DNA of 64,000 nt from Juglans regia (GCF_001411555.2 NC_049904.1:23449370-23513369); one strand, 5' to 3'; shown: positions 12,823-26,942, counted from the stretch's first letter. Program-made: numbers and translations. The notes: generated by a model from the letters alone, not told the origin.

Positions 12823-13895
12823 AGTTTCAATCAAGGCTAGTAATTGTTTAACTCATAAACTCTGCACAAAATTAGCATATTGTTCGAGTTGATGGATCTT
12901 ATAGCTCATTGGATTAATTAAATGGATCAAGTTAAAATTAACTACACCTATACGACACAAGTACTGAACTTGACACGACCGAAATCCGATACAACAATAT
13001 GTATTAATGTCAGCTAGCCCTACTCATTAATTCTATTGGCTTTCTAATTACCTCTCCTGTTTTTAATTACCACAAAAATCAACTTATTATATTAATATAT
13101 AATATATAAGTCTAAATAGACTGCGCATACTCAAACCATTTAATATATAAGATAATTTAATTAACTAATAAGATCGATTTAAAATTAATTTGAATTAGTT
13201 TTTCCCCTCCACAAGATCACCCTCCACATATGTCAACCTTACTTTTAATTTTCTAGCTTTTAGGTACCATTTGTTAGAAATTATAGATAAGAGTGGACAA
13301 TATTGCAAGTGTTTAATTAATTACTTCAAGCGATTAATGATCTACAGATATCTTTGATGATGATCTGATATCATAATCTTTCTCCAGTGATGAGTATGCT
13401 ATGTGGTAAATATCAGGACACAACGAGCACTGATACCAGAACAACATGATGCACTCACGTATTCCACAACCTAAATGTCGGGATTAAAAAGAACTAAAAT
13501 ATTTGAGAGAGAGATCAGAACAAATTAGGGCAAAATGAAAGAAGCTGCTGTATTCTGATAAGTATTTCTTAAATGTCCCGGCCCGACAAGTACTCGATCG
13601 TGTTCGTGTTTGATCTTCCTCATGTATATACAATATTATCATGAGACGTGGTCTTATATGAAGAAAATTAAAATATGACAACTGAAACATGTATATATTA
13701 ATGGGTGGGTTAGGATTTTTTCCACCTCATTTTTCTTTTTTTCAAATCACCTTTCGTACGGATGTCCAGATTGCTTGGTAAGGAACTTCCTGGACGTTGA
13801 TTTATGGCCAGAGACAGTAGAAATTTGCATGTTATTTGGGTCCCCTCGGACCCAGATTGAAAGTGACTCTGCTTTTGGAGACAGAAATATCGATC

Positions 13896-13933
<38 letters not shown>

Positions 13934-14459
13934 CTTGGAGCTGATCATCTTTCATGCATGTATGCTTTTTATTTTTGAACCTTTTGGTTTTGGCACATAT
14001 ATAGATCCCTTTGATCTCCCTTTTTTGGTGAATAACATGTTCTGACTTTTTAATTCATTTGAAAGATTCAACAGTATGAGTAAAAGGGTACATAATTCTT
14101 ACATTTTCATGCATTTAATTATTAATGCAATTGGAGAATCGAATCAAAGGTCGATATTCTGGAAATTCAAAGGCAAAGAAAACCCTTTAATTGAACAAAT
14201 CAAAGGAAAACGGAGGAAGAATATTAATCTCTCCTACTTGAAAATCACAAAAGGATTATACATACACCGTATAGCTAGCTGGATATATATATATACACGT
14301 AGTACTTATAAAAGCTCAGATAATCATGTGTCGTACATGTCTCTCTTTTTTTCTTTTTCGTTTTTTCCTTTTTTGATGTCTAAAATCACTAAACTACACA
14401 CAACGTACCAAACCTCATGATCTTCTTAATTCCATGCATTTTCCTGAGAGGCAATTCAA
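12761..14459. other. Intergenic DNA downstream of WRKY, no gene seen
   Basis: AT-rich DNA with (TA)n/(TG)n runs at about 12789-12822 and 13898-13930. Several short open frames (for example 14076-14420) have no recognisable composition or homology. Confidence 0.5.
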
Positions 14460-14469
14460 GAAATTAATT

Positions 14470-14662
14470 TAATTCCAAACCTAATTTTATTCATATCATC
14501 TTATCTTATCATTACAATTTTTTTAAATTCACACATAAAATATAATAAAAATTTAATATTTTTAAATTCTAAAACAATAATAGTATTAAAAATTATATTA
14601 TAACAATATTATATTCAATTTTTAATAAAATATCTCATCTCATTTCATCTTAATTGTATAAC
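14470..14662. mobile_element. Degenerate copy of the AT-rich 'CATCTCA' MITE family
   Basis: Contains the family hallmarks ATCTTATCTTATCATTACAAT at one side and ATCTCATCTCATTTCATCTT at the other, with an A/T-only centre. More diverged than copies near 37.9, 50.0 and 55.1 kb. Confidence 0.45.
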
Positions 14663-14870
14663 CAAAAGTGGCCCAGTAACTTAAATAATCTAAAGATATT
14701 TCAACGTTACTTCTAAACCAAGCTAGCTAGCGTGTGTGAAAGTAGTGGCCGCCTTCTCGGGAACAACAAGAAGTACTGGAGAAAAACATATATAGTTACG
14801 TATCTAGAAATTGTTTGTCAACGAGAGACACCAATCGAGAAAGGATCAAGAAACATGATGATCAGCTAAT

Positions 14871-16334
14871 TCATGGCTCATAATTATATTGTTTAAGGAA
14901 CATCGAGGGAATTATGTCTTGTAATAATCCATAGTCAGGAAGTTGATGATCATGATGAGGGTTATTAGGTGGATTTTGCTCATGATGCTGGCTATTCATT
15001 GTTTGAGCAGGCATGATCTGAGCATGAGTCGCAAAATAGTGTTGAGGAAAGGTTGGTACTGGTCTTGCTGCTGCTGTCGGCTGTGTGAACATGCAGTAAG
15101 GTGAGAAAATTGCTGCGGCCGCAGTACTACTACCTCTAAGCGTTGCGGGAATTGGGTGGTTGTGCTGACCTTCATATGTCGTGATCACAACGGTTGGATC
15201 TTGATATGACCTCTCAACTCGTTTCTTGACTGTGCACTTTTGAGTTGTACACCTGTAATAGCTCCTGCTTTTGGAAATTAACCATTTCAGTTCTCAGATC
15301 GATCAAGTTGATCTTCTTCGAGACCCAAGACATCAGATTTTCACACCATATATCTATTTTCATTAGGTTTCAGGACACTTTAGGGTTTCTTTAATTATAT
15401 GGAAACAAAAGATGATCCACATGCATGCAGATGGGAATTAAAGGAATATTGATCAAACTAATTAATACGGTCAAACAACATATATATTGCAGTAAAACTT
15501 CAGGTTTCGGATCTGTTCTTTTGATCCCATGTAGTTAATTTGGAAAGGAGCCAACATATATAAGGAATTAATGTAAGAAGCCAAGCAGATATGCAAATTA
15601 ATTTGCTTTTGGGTGCAAGAAAATGATAACTTACCTTGGATAAGGGCTGTTCTTGACAGCCTTCTGTCCATATTTTCTCCATCTATATCCATCTTCCAGA
15701 TGATCAACCTCACTCTTGGTCATGAAAGCGAACCGTGGCTCCCTTTGCTTTTTCTCTCCTTTCTTCTTTGCTTTGCTCGGCCTGTTAATTTAACTCCCAT
15801 TAATATTGCTTGCATGACCATATCCTAAAAAATAAAAAATAAAAAGAAATTTGCCATTGATTTACACACCAAGAATATTCAAACTTACACTTTCTTAGAG
15901 CTTTCCCCTCCATCTTCCAATTCTTTTGGTTGCCTATCTTTGCTACTCTTGTGATCTGAATCTTCTTCAGCACCAGCCTCAGTTGAAGAGGAAGAGATCG
16001 AAGAGTTTGCAGTCACAATAACATCACCACTACCACCACCTAAATCTCCAACTTCCCTTGGCTTCGGATTGCTTTCAACTGAAGCAAATACTTGGGATGA
16101 TGAAGGCGGCCGTGACAAACCAAAGGCGCTTGCCATTGAATTATAAACCACAGGTCGTTCCAAACTCTGATCATTGAAGCTGCTCATGATGTAATTAGAA
16201 GGATCATCATCAAATCCTTGTGAATAATTATTGTAAGAAGGCTTTTCATTGTATGAGCTGCCAGTCCCACTTTCAAGATGCTGATTATCTTGAAATAGGT
16301 AATGGTAGAAAAGGTCTTTAGGTTCATCAGACAT
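14871..16334 (-). CDS. WRKY transcription factor, group IIc (WRKY8/28/71 type), complete
   Basis: Nuclear DNA-binding regulator of stress and development genes, recognising W-boxes. Exons 16334-15889, 15781-15635 and 15264-14871 join in frame to 328 residues. Residues 1-148 are Ser/Asn-rich (start [15 protein letters not shown]). A basic stretch [10 protein letters not shown] (about 151-160) is a likely nuclear signal. WRKYGQK lies at 183-189. The zinc finger is C203-X4-C208-X23-H232-N-H234, the group II arrangement. The second intron splits the Arg codon of SPYPR-SYYRC, the classic conserved WRKY intron position. The C-terminus contains [13 protein letters not shown], shared in my memory with WRKY28/71. 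Start chosen as the first ATG, a family-like N-terminus, about 130 bases below a TATA-like box. All splice sites are GT-AG. Very secure as WRKY IIc; exact orthologue inferred from similarity and neighbours. Confidence 0.95.
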
Positions 16335-16469
16335 GGAGGAGGATCGAGGAAGAGGAATTAGGAAAAAGGAAGCTTTGACGGGAAGCTGCTTTTAAGGTCC
16401 TTTCGTTCTATGACTACCAGTATTTCTCCAATCTCTACACTTTATATCTCTGGTAATGTGATTAGGAGT

Positions 16470-16479
16470 TTTATATATA
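16470..16479 (-). promoter_or_regulatory. Candidate TATA box of the WRKY gene
   Basis: TATATATAAA on the minus strand, about 136 bases upstream of the WRKY start codon, which would give a 5' leader of about 100 nt. Chosen as the best match in the interval; not proven. Confidence 0.45.
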
Positions 16480-16813
16480 GAAGAAAAGAGCAGAAGGAGT
16501 CTAGGTTTGAATAGGACTTATGCTATAATATCACTTTAAAAAGGAGGTTGACAAAACACCTTCCAAGTCACAAGTCCAAAAAGTGACTTTCAGATGTAAC
16601 ATTAGTCTTATTTAGTTTTTCAATACCCTTGTTCTAAGTGCTCTATATTATATACTATTCACGTCACTAATTTAAAATATAAATTTTAAAAAATTATTTT
16701 TTATAAATCAAATTTTATTATTTAAATAACCTGAATATATGATACATGTGTTCTACACACCGATTTGATAATAGAATAATTCTTAATTCTTGTTTAGAAA
16801 CACAACTGTTTTC

Positions 16814-16819
16814 AGTCAA
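16814..16819 (-). promoter_or_regulatory. Candidate W-box (TTGACT) upstream of the WRKY gene
   Basis: TTGACT on the minus strand about 480 bases upstream of the start, a WRKY-binding core. It would allow auto- or cross-regulation, common among WRKY genes. A six-base match is expected often by chance. Confidence 0.2.
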
Positions 16820-17375
16820 TCTTCGCAAATTAATTTATTACTATTCACAAACAGTTTATTACTATTCACAAAATATTCACTATTATTCACAAAATATTCA
16901 CTATTATTCATAAATAATTTCACTACTATTCACAAATAATTTGAAATACTCTTAATATCACTATAAAAAAAAGACTCAATACCAAAAATTGCCTAAAATA
17001 ACTCTTAAAATTGTCGGATTTGATCTTTCTTGAAGATTTTTACTACGTCGAATGTTTGTCGCAATTGTATACTCAGTTATAAGTTAAAATAGCAAACTTT
17101 TGTATCCAAACAAAGTCCTACTATAAATACAAAAGTTTTTTTTTTTAATTTTTTAGTTTTTAGTAATAAATAAATAAAAGAGGATATAAAAGACAATATT
17201 CCTTTAATGTAATGATTAAGATTCTCTCCTTTCAATTTAAATTAATGGCTTGGCCTGATCACTCTCCCCGAGCTTCTAAAACTCATTAATTTTATATACA
17301 AAAGTACTGATCAGTTGATTCTTTGGTCTCGGGCAAACAAATCTCTAGGGGTTATCGATATTCGAGCAGACTTAG

Positions 17376-17574
17376 GGTACGTTTGGGTAGTGAGAAGTGT
17401 TGAGAATGTTTATAAATAGTAGTAACAAAATAATGAAAAAGTAATAATAAAATATTGAATAGTAGTAAAAAGTAGATAAAAAGTAATGAATAGTAAAAAA
17501 GTAGATAAAAAATAATAATAAAATAAAGAATAGTAGTGAGAGTATCTCAAGTACTCTCACTTGCCAAACACACC
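17376..17574. mobile_element. MITE with internal AATAGTAGTAAAAAGTAGAT repeats
   Basis: Inverted ends ACGTTTGGGTAGTGAGA... and ...TCTCACTTGCCAAACACACC. The centre is a run of imperfect repeats built on TAGTAAAAAGTAGATAAAAA. A related tract on the opposite strand (TTACTATTCACAAA repeats) lies at about 16840-16935, in the upstream region of the WRKY gene. Confidence 0.55.
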
Positions 17575-19260
17575 TTTACAATACAATAATTGAGATGATC
17601 GTGATGAAACTTTAGGAGTAGTGTTCCAAAATTTCAAGTCCTCGTGATATACACTAATATTAGGAAAATTTTAATTATAAGTGATTCTGTGTATTAATAC
17701 GTGTACTTATTTAATATAATTAATTAGAAAATAAATTTTATTAAAAATAATACTAATTTGAATTTAAAATATGATCATTAATTAGTAGACTACTATGGAG
17801 CTAGAGCTCAAGACTAAAATTGGCAAAATCTTAGAGATTATGATCATCAGAGTGATTATCGATATAATTTGTAAACAAATGTCTCCTTTGACGTCTATTT
17901 TATTTTTTGATGTAATTTAATATTTTAATTTTTATATATATAGAAAGAAGTATTTTTTAAATTTACGTAATTTGATATGATACGTTAATTAAAAGACTTG
18001 ATGCATGATCAATTTCGGTATGCAGAGAGTTGTTTTGTTGACAATGTATACATGAGGCGTGCTAAGAAAGCTAGTGGCCAGGACTCTCATTGGGATGCTG
18101 TTTTACCTTGTCAATAATCAACTTTCACCTTGAGTCGACGCATTTGACTCATTAATTTGATCGAGTTAGGCCATTTAGATTTGGTCATATGGTTATAATT
18201 AATTATATATATATATATATATATCATCAAGTATGAATAATAATTCATGTTTTAGTGTTGGGCTTTTTATTAATTTAAATATATAATCTCCTAACACGTA
18301 CGTTATATGACTTTAATTTGCATGCGAATAATTAGTAAAAATGATACTCTTTATTCATCACATAATTAAGAGAAAAAATTAACCTAAAATCATGAATGCA
18401 TGGTTAAAAAATAAACCCAATTAATAATTTTAATCAGGCGTGATAATGTTTTTAATTGAAAAGGGAAACACACTCTTCTAATTGTTCATCCGTTTGCTGA
18501 ATAATTATGTGAATAGTTGGATGAATGATTGGTTTATATATATATATATATATATATATTCATATTGTAAAAAAAAAAAAATCTAATAAGTTCTTTTATT
18601 AAATGAAAAATTGTATTCAGATTTCATTATATTATATCATACCATTTTAATTAGATGTTACATATTTTCCTAAACTTTACCTCCAATAAAATAAAATTAT
18701 GTATCTCATTATATTAAGAAAAGTGTACGAAACTTTTATATTTTAAGATTATATAAATCATTTCTCGTAATTAATTTCTCTTCGAATTATATAAATCTTA
18801 AAATTTAGACAAAACCCCAAAGTCAACAACCGGAACGAGGCCACATCAAACTCATTCGGACTCATCACTATTACAACAAACCTTGGGAAAATGAACTCGA
18901 TCGATGATTTAACATGTTTTTTGAAAATGCACATACATACATACATGTGTGTGTGTATATATATATACACACATACATATATATATATATGAAAAAATAT
19001 TTATTATCTTGAAAATCTGTCTCAAATTTATGTCTCGAATGATTTTTTTTTTTTTATTTAATGATTAAGAAAATATTTTTTAATAATATTATGAATTTTT
19101 ATTTTTTTAAAAAAATATTTATAATAATTAAAAAAATACATAAAAAATAATAAAAAAATAAAATAACCTATTCGAAATATTTATTCAAAATATTTATTTA
19201 GGATGCGTAGCCATGCCCTGGCTTGAAAAGGTCAAAGTGCACGTGGCTCTAAGAAACAGG
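17575..19260. other. Intergenic AT-rich DNA, no gene seen
   Basis: (TA)n runs near 18206-18224, 18537-18560 and 18955-18990, poly-A tracts and short frames only. Confidence 0.5.
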
Positions 19261-19263
19261 TAA

Positions 19264-19825
19264 GAGCATTAGTTATGGCCTCAACAAACTTTAGCCAGAA
19301 TTTGACTAAGAAATTCATTTTTATAAATTTAGCTAGCTACTTTTTATCATCATCAAATAACAGGCTCAACAAATCTTTCACTGTTCTAATAAAATATTAA
19401 TTTTGAACTTTTCATTTATTTTAGTTATAATTGTAATTTAAATATTTATTCGTTGTTAAAAAACTACCTATTAATTTTCTAACGTTCATATTATTCCAAT
19501 GGTTATATTTCTTCAACAGATATATTTTTTTAACTTATATTTCTCCAACGGATATATTTCTCCAATGGCTATATTTCTTCAACGGTTATATTATTCCACT
19601 ATAAAACATAATATTTCTTCAATAATATTATTCACTTCAACTCAAGTGAATATTTTAGTCTAAAAAAATTATTTGGCTAGCTCCTTTGGCTCAACAAATT
19701 TGGCTAGTGATTTAACTTGAAGTTAAAATCACTGTTGATTTGTTAAGCCAATTGTAGCACGTTATCTTGCACTTTAGCTATTCTTTAACTATAATTTAAC
19801 TTTGTTGAGCCCATAACTGGTGCTC
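19264..19825. mobile_element. PIF/Harbinger-type MITE, 562 bp
   Basis: Left end GAGCATTAGTTATGGCCTCA, right end (read inward) GAGCACCAGTTATGGGCTCA; both continue with ACAAA, so inverted ends agree over about 25 bases with three differences. Flanked by TAA on both sides (19261-19263 and 19826-19828), the TWA target duplication of the Harbinger superfamily. Internally, the word TATATTTCT(C/T)CAACGG recurs several times between about 19497 and 19600. No coding capacity. Confidence 0.82.
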
Positions 19826-22378
19826 TAAGAGCATGATATATATACAAAGAATCGGTAGCCCGTTCAACTTGACCTCTATGTAAAGTTGGTGTTTTTATTT
19901 TTTTATTTTTGTATTATTTTTTTAATATATTTAAATATTTTTATAAAAAAATTAATATATTTAAAATTACTTTCTTAATCATTAAGTAAAAAATTAAAAA
20001 AAATAATTGACTACTGATCAACTAGAGCGGTCAAACTAGTGGACAAAGAAGCTTTTCCCATGTACAAATATTAGAAGGAGCCAAGCAAAAGAAATTGCAT
20101 GGGTACTGATTATAAATCGGCGTAGACTACGGAAATTTCTCGGCGGTGCAGTCAGTCACGGCGGTTGCCTGCTTGCCTTTTTGTCTAGCGACAATTTTGG
20201 GTCTTTTGGAGAGAGGATTACACGTGTCCTAAACCCATGGCCACCGGCAATATTATTTGACGGTAGCCGACACATGGTCATGATGTGAGACTCACAACTC
20301 TCAGGGCGCCGCTAGCTATTTCCCCATTATATATCAAATGTTGTTTCAAATATTTTTGCACCATTGTTAAGATGAGTTGTACCTTTTGACATGAAAAATG
20401 TGTATGGAGTTGAAAGGGGGATTGGGAAAGCCATCATATCATGACCCTCCAAAATTTTATACACATGGGTACCTTGAAAACTGTCCGGCCATGCGCGCAT
20501 ATTATTTTTGAAAAATTTAAAATTTATATAAAATAATATATCTTTTATTTATTTAAAATTTATATAAAATAATTTATATAAAATAATCTATCTAAAAAAA
20601 TATATATATATAAGTGCAATGACTTGGTTTATTGGTAGTACTGACCCCACTGATATTGACCAACGCGCGCAGTCCATTCATGAGCACAGCCACAACAAGG
20701 CCAGCCATGAGATACGTGAAGGCAACTCTTGAAAAATATGCTTTATGATCAATATACAATAATACAATAAGGAATAAATAAATAAATAGAGAACACGTCC
20801 TAACTTTATAATATAGTCAACAGCATTGCATTTTCTTTCAGACACTCATCATGGAACAAGACATGACAATCCAGCCGATAAATTATGTGATTTAGTCAAA
20901 AATAGACTAGCTTTGAAAAATCAAATGGGTAAAATGTTCTTTTGCTGCCCTGCCAATTACATGGCTAGCCTAATTCCTTGTTTGTCATTGAACGACTAGT
21001 CAAACATCCTTTTGAGATGGGTTTGTATCTTTTAGAATTTTAAACCGAATTCAAACTGTAGATTTTAAAGTAGGAGAGAGATAGACATATAAAATATATT
21101 GTATAATATTTATAGTTGTCGGAATGATTCTCGGTTAGTATTAAATGTTCAATGAATAAATATTATTGTGTCTACTTCATGTGTTTATCATTCTGAACTT
21201 TACCACTCATCATCTCTGTACGTACACCATATTTTTTTTTTAAATTAATTAAATTCTTCTACTTATTATTTATATGTCACATTTTTTAATAAAATAAATA
21301 AAAGTGTGGTATGTGCTATATGCATGGGATGATGAATATAATTTTTTTTTACAAAAAACAGTATAAAATTGTAACCAAGAGAAGAATTCAAACTATCTTT
21401 TTCCTTTCATATTTGGGATTTTTGTTATGGAGAAAATTATTTAGTTTAATTTTCACTTTTTGCAAAATTAATCAGTAAATTCCAATAAATTCACAATTGA
21501 TATTTTAATAGTACAACTATCCACGTGACATTGGTCGACACATGTCATTTGGATTACACGTGTCGTTTTAATATTTTATTTTAACAATCCAACAAGCCTC
21601 GTGACATAGCAACATGCAGATCACGTGACTAGATTTTCCAGTATTCTAGTGGCCCCCCGCGGCGCCGCCCCAAGGGGAGGGAAGTTGCCACCCACCCTTC
21701 TCTATGTATTTTTTATTAAAAAAAAATTATATATTGCACTTACGAATTATTTTTATTGTGTTTTTAATACATTATTTATTAAATTGTACTTACGAATAAG
21801 TACTACTAAATAAGGACTTATTTAGGACAAAATTGTGTGTAAAGAATGGTGCTCTATTTTGAAACTTTAATGCCAGGTACAAGTAAGGCTCGTACATATC
21901 TTTAGTAAAACAATAATACTATTTTGACACTTCATGGATTTTACTGTTTTTAATTTCTTTTATTTAATATTTAAGAAAGTGATTATCAGTATATTAATTT
22001 TTTTTATATTTTTTAAAAATATTTTAAAATAATAAAAAAATTACGAATAAAAAAATTAAAAACAAATAAAAAGCTAATTTTATTCTAGCAGTGCTACTCA
22101 AGCAGTGCTACTCAAGTAGCAGAGAAGCACCACTCTTAATAAAAATGTGGGTCTCAGACTCTCACTCAAAAAATAAGAGTTTTTTTACACTTTTTTTTTT
22201 ATAGTGGGGTCTATATATTTTTACAAAAAGGTTACACGAGATTTATCTATTGAGACTTGTACAAATCATTTTTCCAAAATTTATTTCACTAGATGGATGT
22301 TGAAACCTAATTAAATTATTATTTTTTTGGCTAGATCCTACCACATTTAGATAGAAATTATAAATGAGGGTATAGAAC
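19826..22378. other. Intergenic DNA, no gene seen
   Basis: AT-rich with two small GC-richer spots: 20100-20300, with ACACGTGTC (G-box-like) at about 20220, and 21650-21690 (CCCCCCGCGGCGCCGCCCC). No protein-coding signal was recognised. Confidence 0.4.
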
Positions 22379-22960
22379 TCTTCGTCTATTTCGTTTCTAG
22401 AAAGAGAAACTCCACCTTCTCTCTAGAAAAGCTACTCATCCTTTCTGAGTGTTTCCACCAGAGAGGAGATTCTTGATGAAATTCTATTTCCTTTTACAGT
22501 ACTGATTTGTATATATGTTTTTATGCAAGTATTTTTTTATCTCTCATTTCCATCGATTCGGTTTTGATCACATCTATTGCACTCCAACAACCGACTATTG
22601 ACACGCGCCCCACCACGCAACTCCTCAACTACCAATCTATTAGGACGAAGTGGAACTACGACGAAAATCTCGACCCTCACAGGCGCGCTTGTTCCACTCG
22701 TGGCCGTCATGCGCCACTGCACCATAATGCATCTATCGGCTACAAACGCTGCACCGATAGATTCTCTACCTCCAGATCTTCCAAATCTGCCCTACCTCAT
22801 CTCACAATCATCGCACGAGTGGTCTCCACACGCCACCAAAGGTGCACGTGGAGAAACTTGGCCCGCCGCAATCCAGCCCATCTAATGTCAATCTTCTTAC
22901 TATGTTATTTCTACTTTCTCTAACTGATAATATTGAGGAATGAAATACAGATCTCTTCAA
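22379..22960. other. Unclassified GC-richer fragment, possibly retroelement-derived
   Basis: A block of higher GC content than its flanks, with overlapping frames on both strands (plus 22507-22923 and 22577-22885, minus 22725-22537). None carries a recognisable domain. The leader-like stretch with TCTCTCTAGAAA words before it suggests a LINE or LTR 5' region. I cannot name it. Confidence 0.3.
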
Positions 22961-23121
22961 GAAATATTTTGAGACAATAAACCGTAATGCACCTTCAGCT
23001 TCCACTGCCTCAAGCGGTGGCTTCATAATTTGCAGTTGTGCAAAATGCAAAAAAACTTCATTTAAGACGGCATCCTTTTTGGAGATTAATATAGGTAAGG
23101 ACAAAGTATTTGGTCCTAAAT

Positions 23122-23182
23122 TATTATTATTCTTCTTCTTCTTCTTCTTCTTCTTCTTCTTTTTTTTTTTTTTTTTTTTTTT
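23122..23182. repeat. (ATT)n-(CTT)n-poly(T) microsatellite
   Basis: Three ATT, about ten CTT, then about 23 T. In the opposite strand it produces an artificial Lys-rich frame, which is not a gene. Confidence 0.9.
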
Positions 23183-24485
23183 AACTTTTGTAATGTGGTT
23201 GTTGAAATAGGGTGTTTTGAGGGTGTTTGTTTGGGGAACCCACCCATTCCTTATGTATCTCATTTTTTTTTTTTTTTTATCTCAATAATATATGTGCTTG
23301 CTTAGGGAAAAAAAATGATAGAAATTAGAAAACATGACGTACAAAGATGACTACTTATACGTCACCTCCATAACACAAATTGATTAAATTAATCAAGTGG
23401 TAGCTTACTAGCATAGACAATGGATGTCAGGACGTTGAATTTAGAAGAGTAAGATTGGTTTTGTTTCCTTTATTGGATGAGGTTAAAATAATTAGTTTTC
23501 TAATTTTTTTATTTTTTACAACGTAGATTCTATAGATCAGATTAATTTTAACCAAATTTTTTTTTTTTTTAATTTTCCCTAATTCTCAAAATGAAATTTT
23601 TGGTTCTGCCCATTTTTTAAAATATCTGATTAAATTTGCCGAATATTTAATATTATATTTATCTGAAATCATTCAATCCAACAAAATAATTAATAAAGAA
23701 AATGACGTTATAGGTCGATAATGATAATGGAAATCACTATCAATACAAAAAGAGGGCAGGTTTTTGGTTAGGTGTGAAGTATGAGAAAAACCATCTTTAA
23801 GATGCAGACACATTAATATTTTGATTAGAGCACCCCAATTAATCCCATCCCTAATTAAAGTCTTACACTCATTGCATCTCTCTTCTCATTTCACATCCAT
23901 CCCAGCAAACGACGTCACTGCTTTCATGCATTTGCCTAACCTTGTCCTCATGATCATGAATTAATACACGTATGATTACGTTTGAATGTTAAGAGTATCT
24001 CAAATCATCTGTAAATATTATTAATGAAATAGTTTATGAATATTAATGAAATAATCTGACTTTGAGATGGTTTAAGCTCCGAAACATAGACTATATCGGC
24101 CGTGTTTTTCATTTTAATTTTTATTAATTATTTTCAATAGGTGCCATAGAAGATAATAAAATCTAAGATGAAGAATATTATTGCTCGTTAAAGTAAGTTT
24201 TAATATGATTTTTTCATCTATTCTAGCATATGATAATGAGGAAAGAGAAAGTCAACATGCAGCAGTCAGTCATCCACTCCACTTAAAATGTTCCAAAATG
24301 GGTCAAAATTTCCGGTTTTTTAAAACATCACATTGCAGATTTAATAGGCAAAACACATGTGATCTGGCTTTTTCTAATCCACCTAGCTACTGTTCAAGTA
24401 CTAGAGCTCTTGCTTCTAATGTGAAAGGTCTTTCTTTTCGTTTGATTCTTCCACAAGTCAAGAATTTATTTGACGAATTTTAAGG
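23183..24485. other. Intergenic DNA, no gene seen
   Basis: AT-rich, with a fragment at about 23985-24090 of the AAGAGTATCTCAAAT... TGAAATAATCTGA repeat that also occurs at about 7393-7445. No gene recognised. Confidence 0.4.
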
Positions 24486-24860
24486 TCGTGTTTGGTTGTA
24501 CTCATCTCAAATTAATTATTGATGGGACTCGATACTTTTTCAACTTTTCATAATAAAATTAAATTTATCTCAGCCTACTTCATACATTTTAATCTAAAAG
24601 TTAAGGGTAATACTAGATACAGTCGTAAAATGCACATCACTTGTAAAGAGTAGAGTCTACTATTAAAAAATTAATTTATTTTCATGTGAATTTCATATTT
24701 ATTCATTTTTTTCAAAGCGACTGCACATCACTTGTACACTTACGACTACAAGTATCATTTCTCAAAAATTAAACTCATCTCAACCAAAAAATGTTAAACA
24801 CATCTCAATGAGACTCACAAATACTAACAGTCATAACTCATCTCAACATTCAAACGTAGC
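24486..24860. mobile_element. 'CATCTCA' MITE copy interrupted by another MITE
   Basis: Outer ends GTCGTGTTTGGTTGTACTCA and ...AACATTCAAACGTAGCC belong to the window-wide AT-rich MITE family. Between about 24605 and 24775 lies a second short element starting GGTAATACTAGATACAGTCG and ending CGACTACAAGTATCATT, with its own inverted ends. This is nested insertion. Confidence 0.55.
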
Positions 24861-26942
24861 CAATTCGATTGGACTTTTTTTTTTAATATTTAAGATAATT
24901 CATTTCTTGCATACGAATTTTCTAATAAAATGCCCCCACCATGCATCAACTAGTGAACAAGAATAATGAGAAATTATAAAAAGACCTATTTTTCCCCTAA
25001 ATTATTCTTTTATTATTTATTGAGTCAAAGGGATGAGTTGACTGGATCCATGCTATAATATCTGAACTTGTTTTGTCTTCTTCTCCTCCTTTTCTTTTTC
25101 TTTTTTATTTTGGAAAAATGCTTTATAATGGAATATTCCTTGCTTGAAGACAGTAGTACTCTTCATTTGAATTCAAAAAGATTGGGGGTAAGATTCTTCA
25201 ATTAATTAAGTAATTGATCAGGTCCTAAAAGAGTCTTGAGTGTGAAAACTTGTGTTGAAACAGTTGCATGCATGGTGAACCTTAATCAAACTCAAACAAG
25301 AATTATACTACTTAATCATGTAATTAATCATGTGTTTGAACCTTCCGGGACAATTAACCCACATCAGTAATCATGTGTTTGATGTGTCAATAAGCTGCGT
25401 GCTGACAAATAAATTTTTTAGCCAAATAAAATCAAAGTTCAAACAAGATCATGATCTTAATGCATGCAAATTAAGGTCATGTTCATGCGAATTTTATGCA
25501 AACTTTGAAGGAAAAGTCATCGATCAATGCCAAGATCATGCATTAAAGTTCACCGAATGCTTCTCTTTTGGATTTCGAACCAATTAGGAATTGCATGCTT
25601 TAATTGCATTACTTAAGAGTCACGAAAAGTATTATGAATGCGGCCTGATTTGCTGTCAATTTAAGATAAAATAATAATAATAATAATTAAAAAACAAAAA
25701 GTTTCTTTCTCTTGATTGGTTGCCGGAACACCGTCGGTACGGTTTCTTACTCTCTAGTTTCACTCTTGAAAAATCATGATACTTATATACACATGCAATT
25801 CATTGATACTCTTTGCATTATTCTTTATTAAATTATTAGTAGGATTCTCTTGTAAGTTATATTAATTCTGGATTTCGAGTCAATATTTTTTCGAATTTTT
25901 TATTTAAATTTAAAGATTTCAAATGGAAGAAAGAACCTCGCAACATTATTGTTATTGTTAGCTAGATTGATTTATCGATAAAATTACATAAAAATAATCT
26001 CACAAACTTACGTAATTTAACGCACTCCCGATGTTTTTTTTTTTTTTTTAACCTTCTATTACATACCACCGTCGCTTTAGTTTGGACCCTACGACCCCCG
26101 ATCGGTGCGCGCATAATGTTCCATTAATCATGCATGCATGTTTCATGTGCACGTGACGTAGACAGACGCATGAGATGGGTCTCACTCTTTTCACGATTGG
26201 TAAAAGAAATGACAAAAAAAAAAGAGGGGCCACAACAACATGATTCATGAAGTAGCCAACGGCAGTGCGTTTACTTGCATGCATGCTGTATAATCAGACG
26301 TTCCAGAACTTGAAGCTCCAAATAAGGCAGTGTGCTGTGCACCTAAATGAAATGACAAGGTGTTCTCCCAAGTTTTTGTCTAAATTTAAATAGATAGATA
26401 TATAAAGTAAACTTTACAGAATTTAATGTTGTCAGTATAAATCTTTCGAATATCATTAAAAGAGTAATAAATATTGTACGGTCTATTTTATGATTTCATA
26501 AAGTGAATACATGGGAGAAATTCAAAATGATTTGGGTCTATACTGTTCATATTGGTCGTAGAAGTGGTTTGTATTAAGATATAAATTAAATAATAAATTT
26601 ATCTCCTCCAATAAGCTACATAGTATTAGGTTTTGTGAAATACTTCGCTTTTCACAAGAGGTGCCAAAAAGAAAAGGCAATGGTTCATTCAAAAATCAAA
26701 AGCTCAACTTGGATTGTGGAAGAACTGTGAAAGGGATCGATCTCACAGAAGCTACTGACCAAGTTACCGACAACATTGTATTTGATACAATATCTTTCAA
26801 AAGTACTAGGACCCGAACCTTATGATCATCAACAGGTGAACTCAGCCCCCCACTTGAAAACAATGAAAGTGGAAAAACTAGTGCAGGGGAATCATGAATT
26901 CTTTCAAAAAACTATACTGCTAGAACTCGATCTGCACGTGAG
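24861..26942. other. Intergenic DNA, no gene seen
   Basis: AT-rich. ATCATGTGTTTGA occurs twice around 25325-25382. Open frames at 25330-25587 (plus) and 26048-26284 (minus) have no recognisable features. Confidence 0.4.

Noticed and set aside
22507..22923. 138-aa open frame and overlapping frames on both strands
   Set aside because: Three competing frames in one GC-richer block, none with a recognised family; kept only as an unclassified fragment.
22808..23263. 151-aa minus-strand frame with long Lys run
   Set aside because: The run is translated from the (CTT)n/poly(T) microsatellite.
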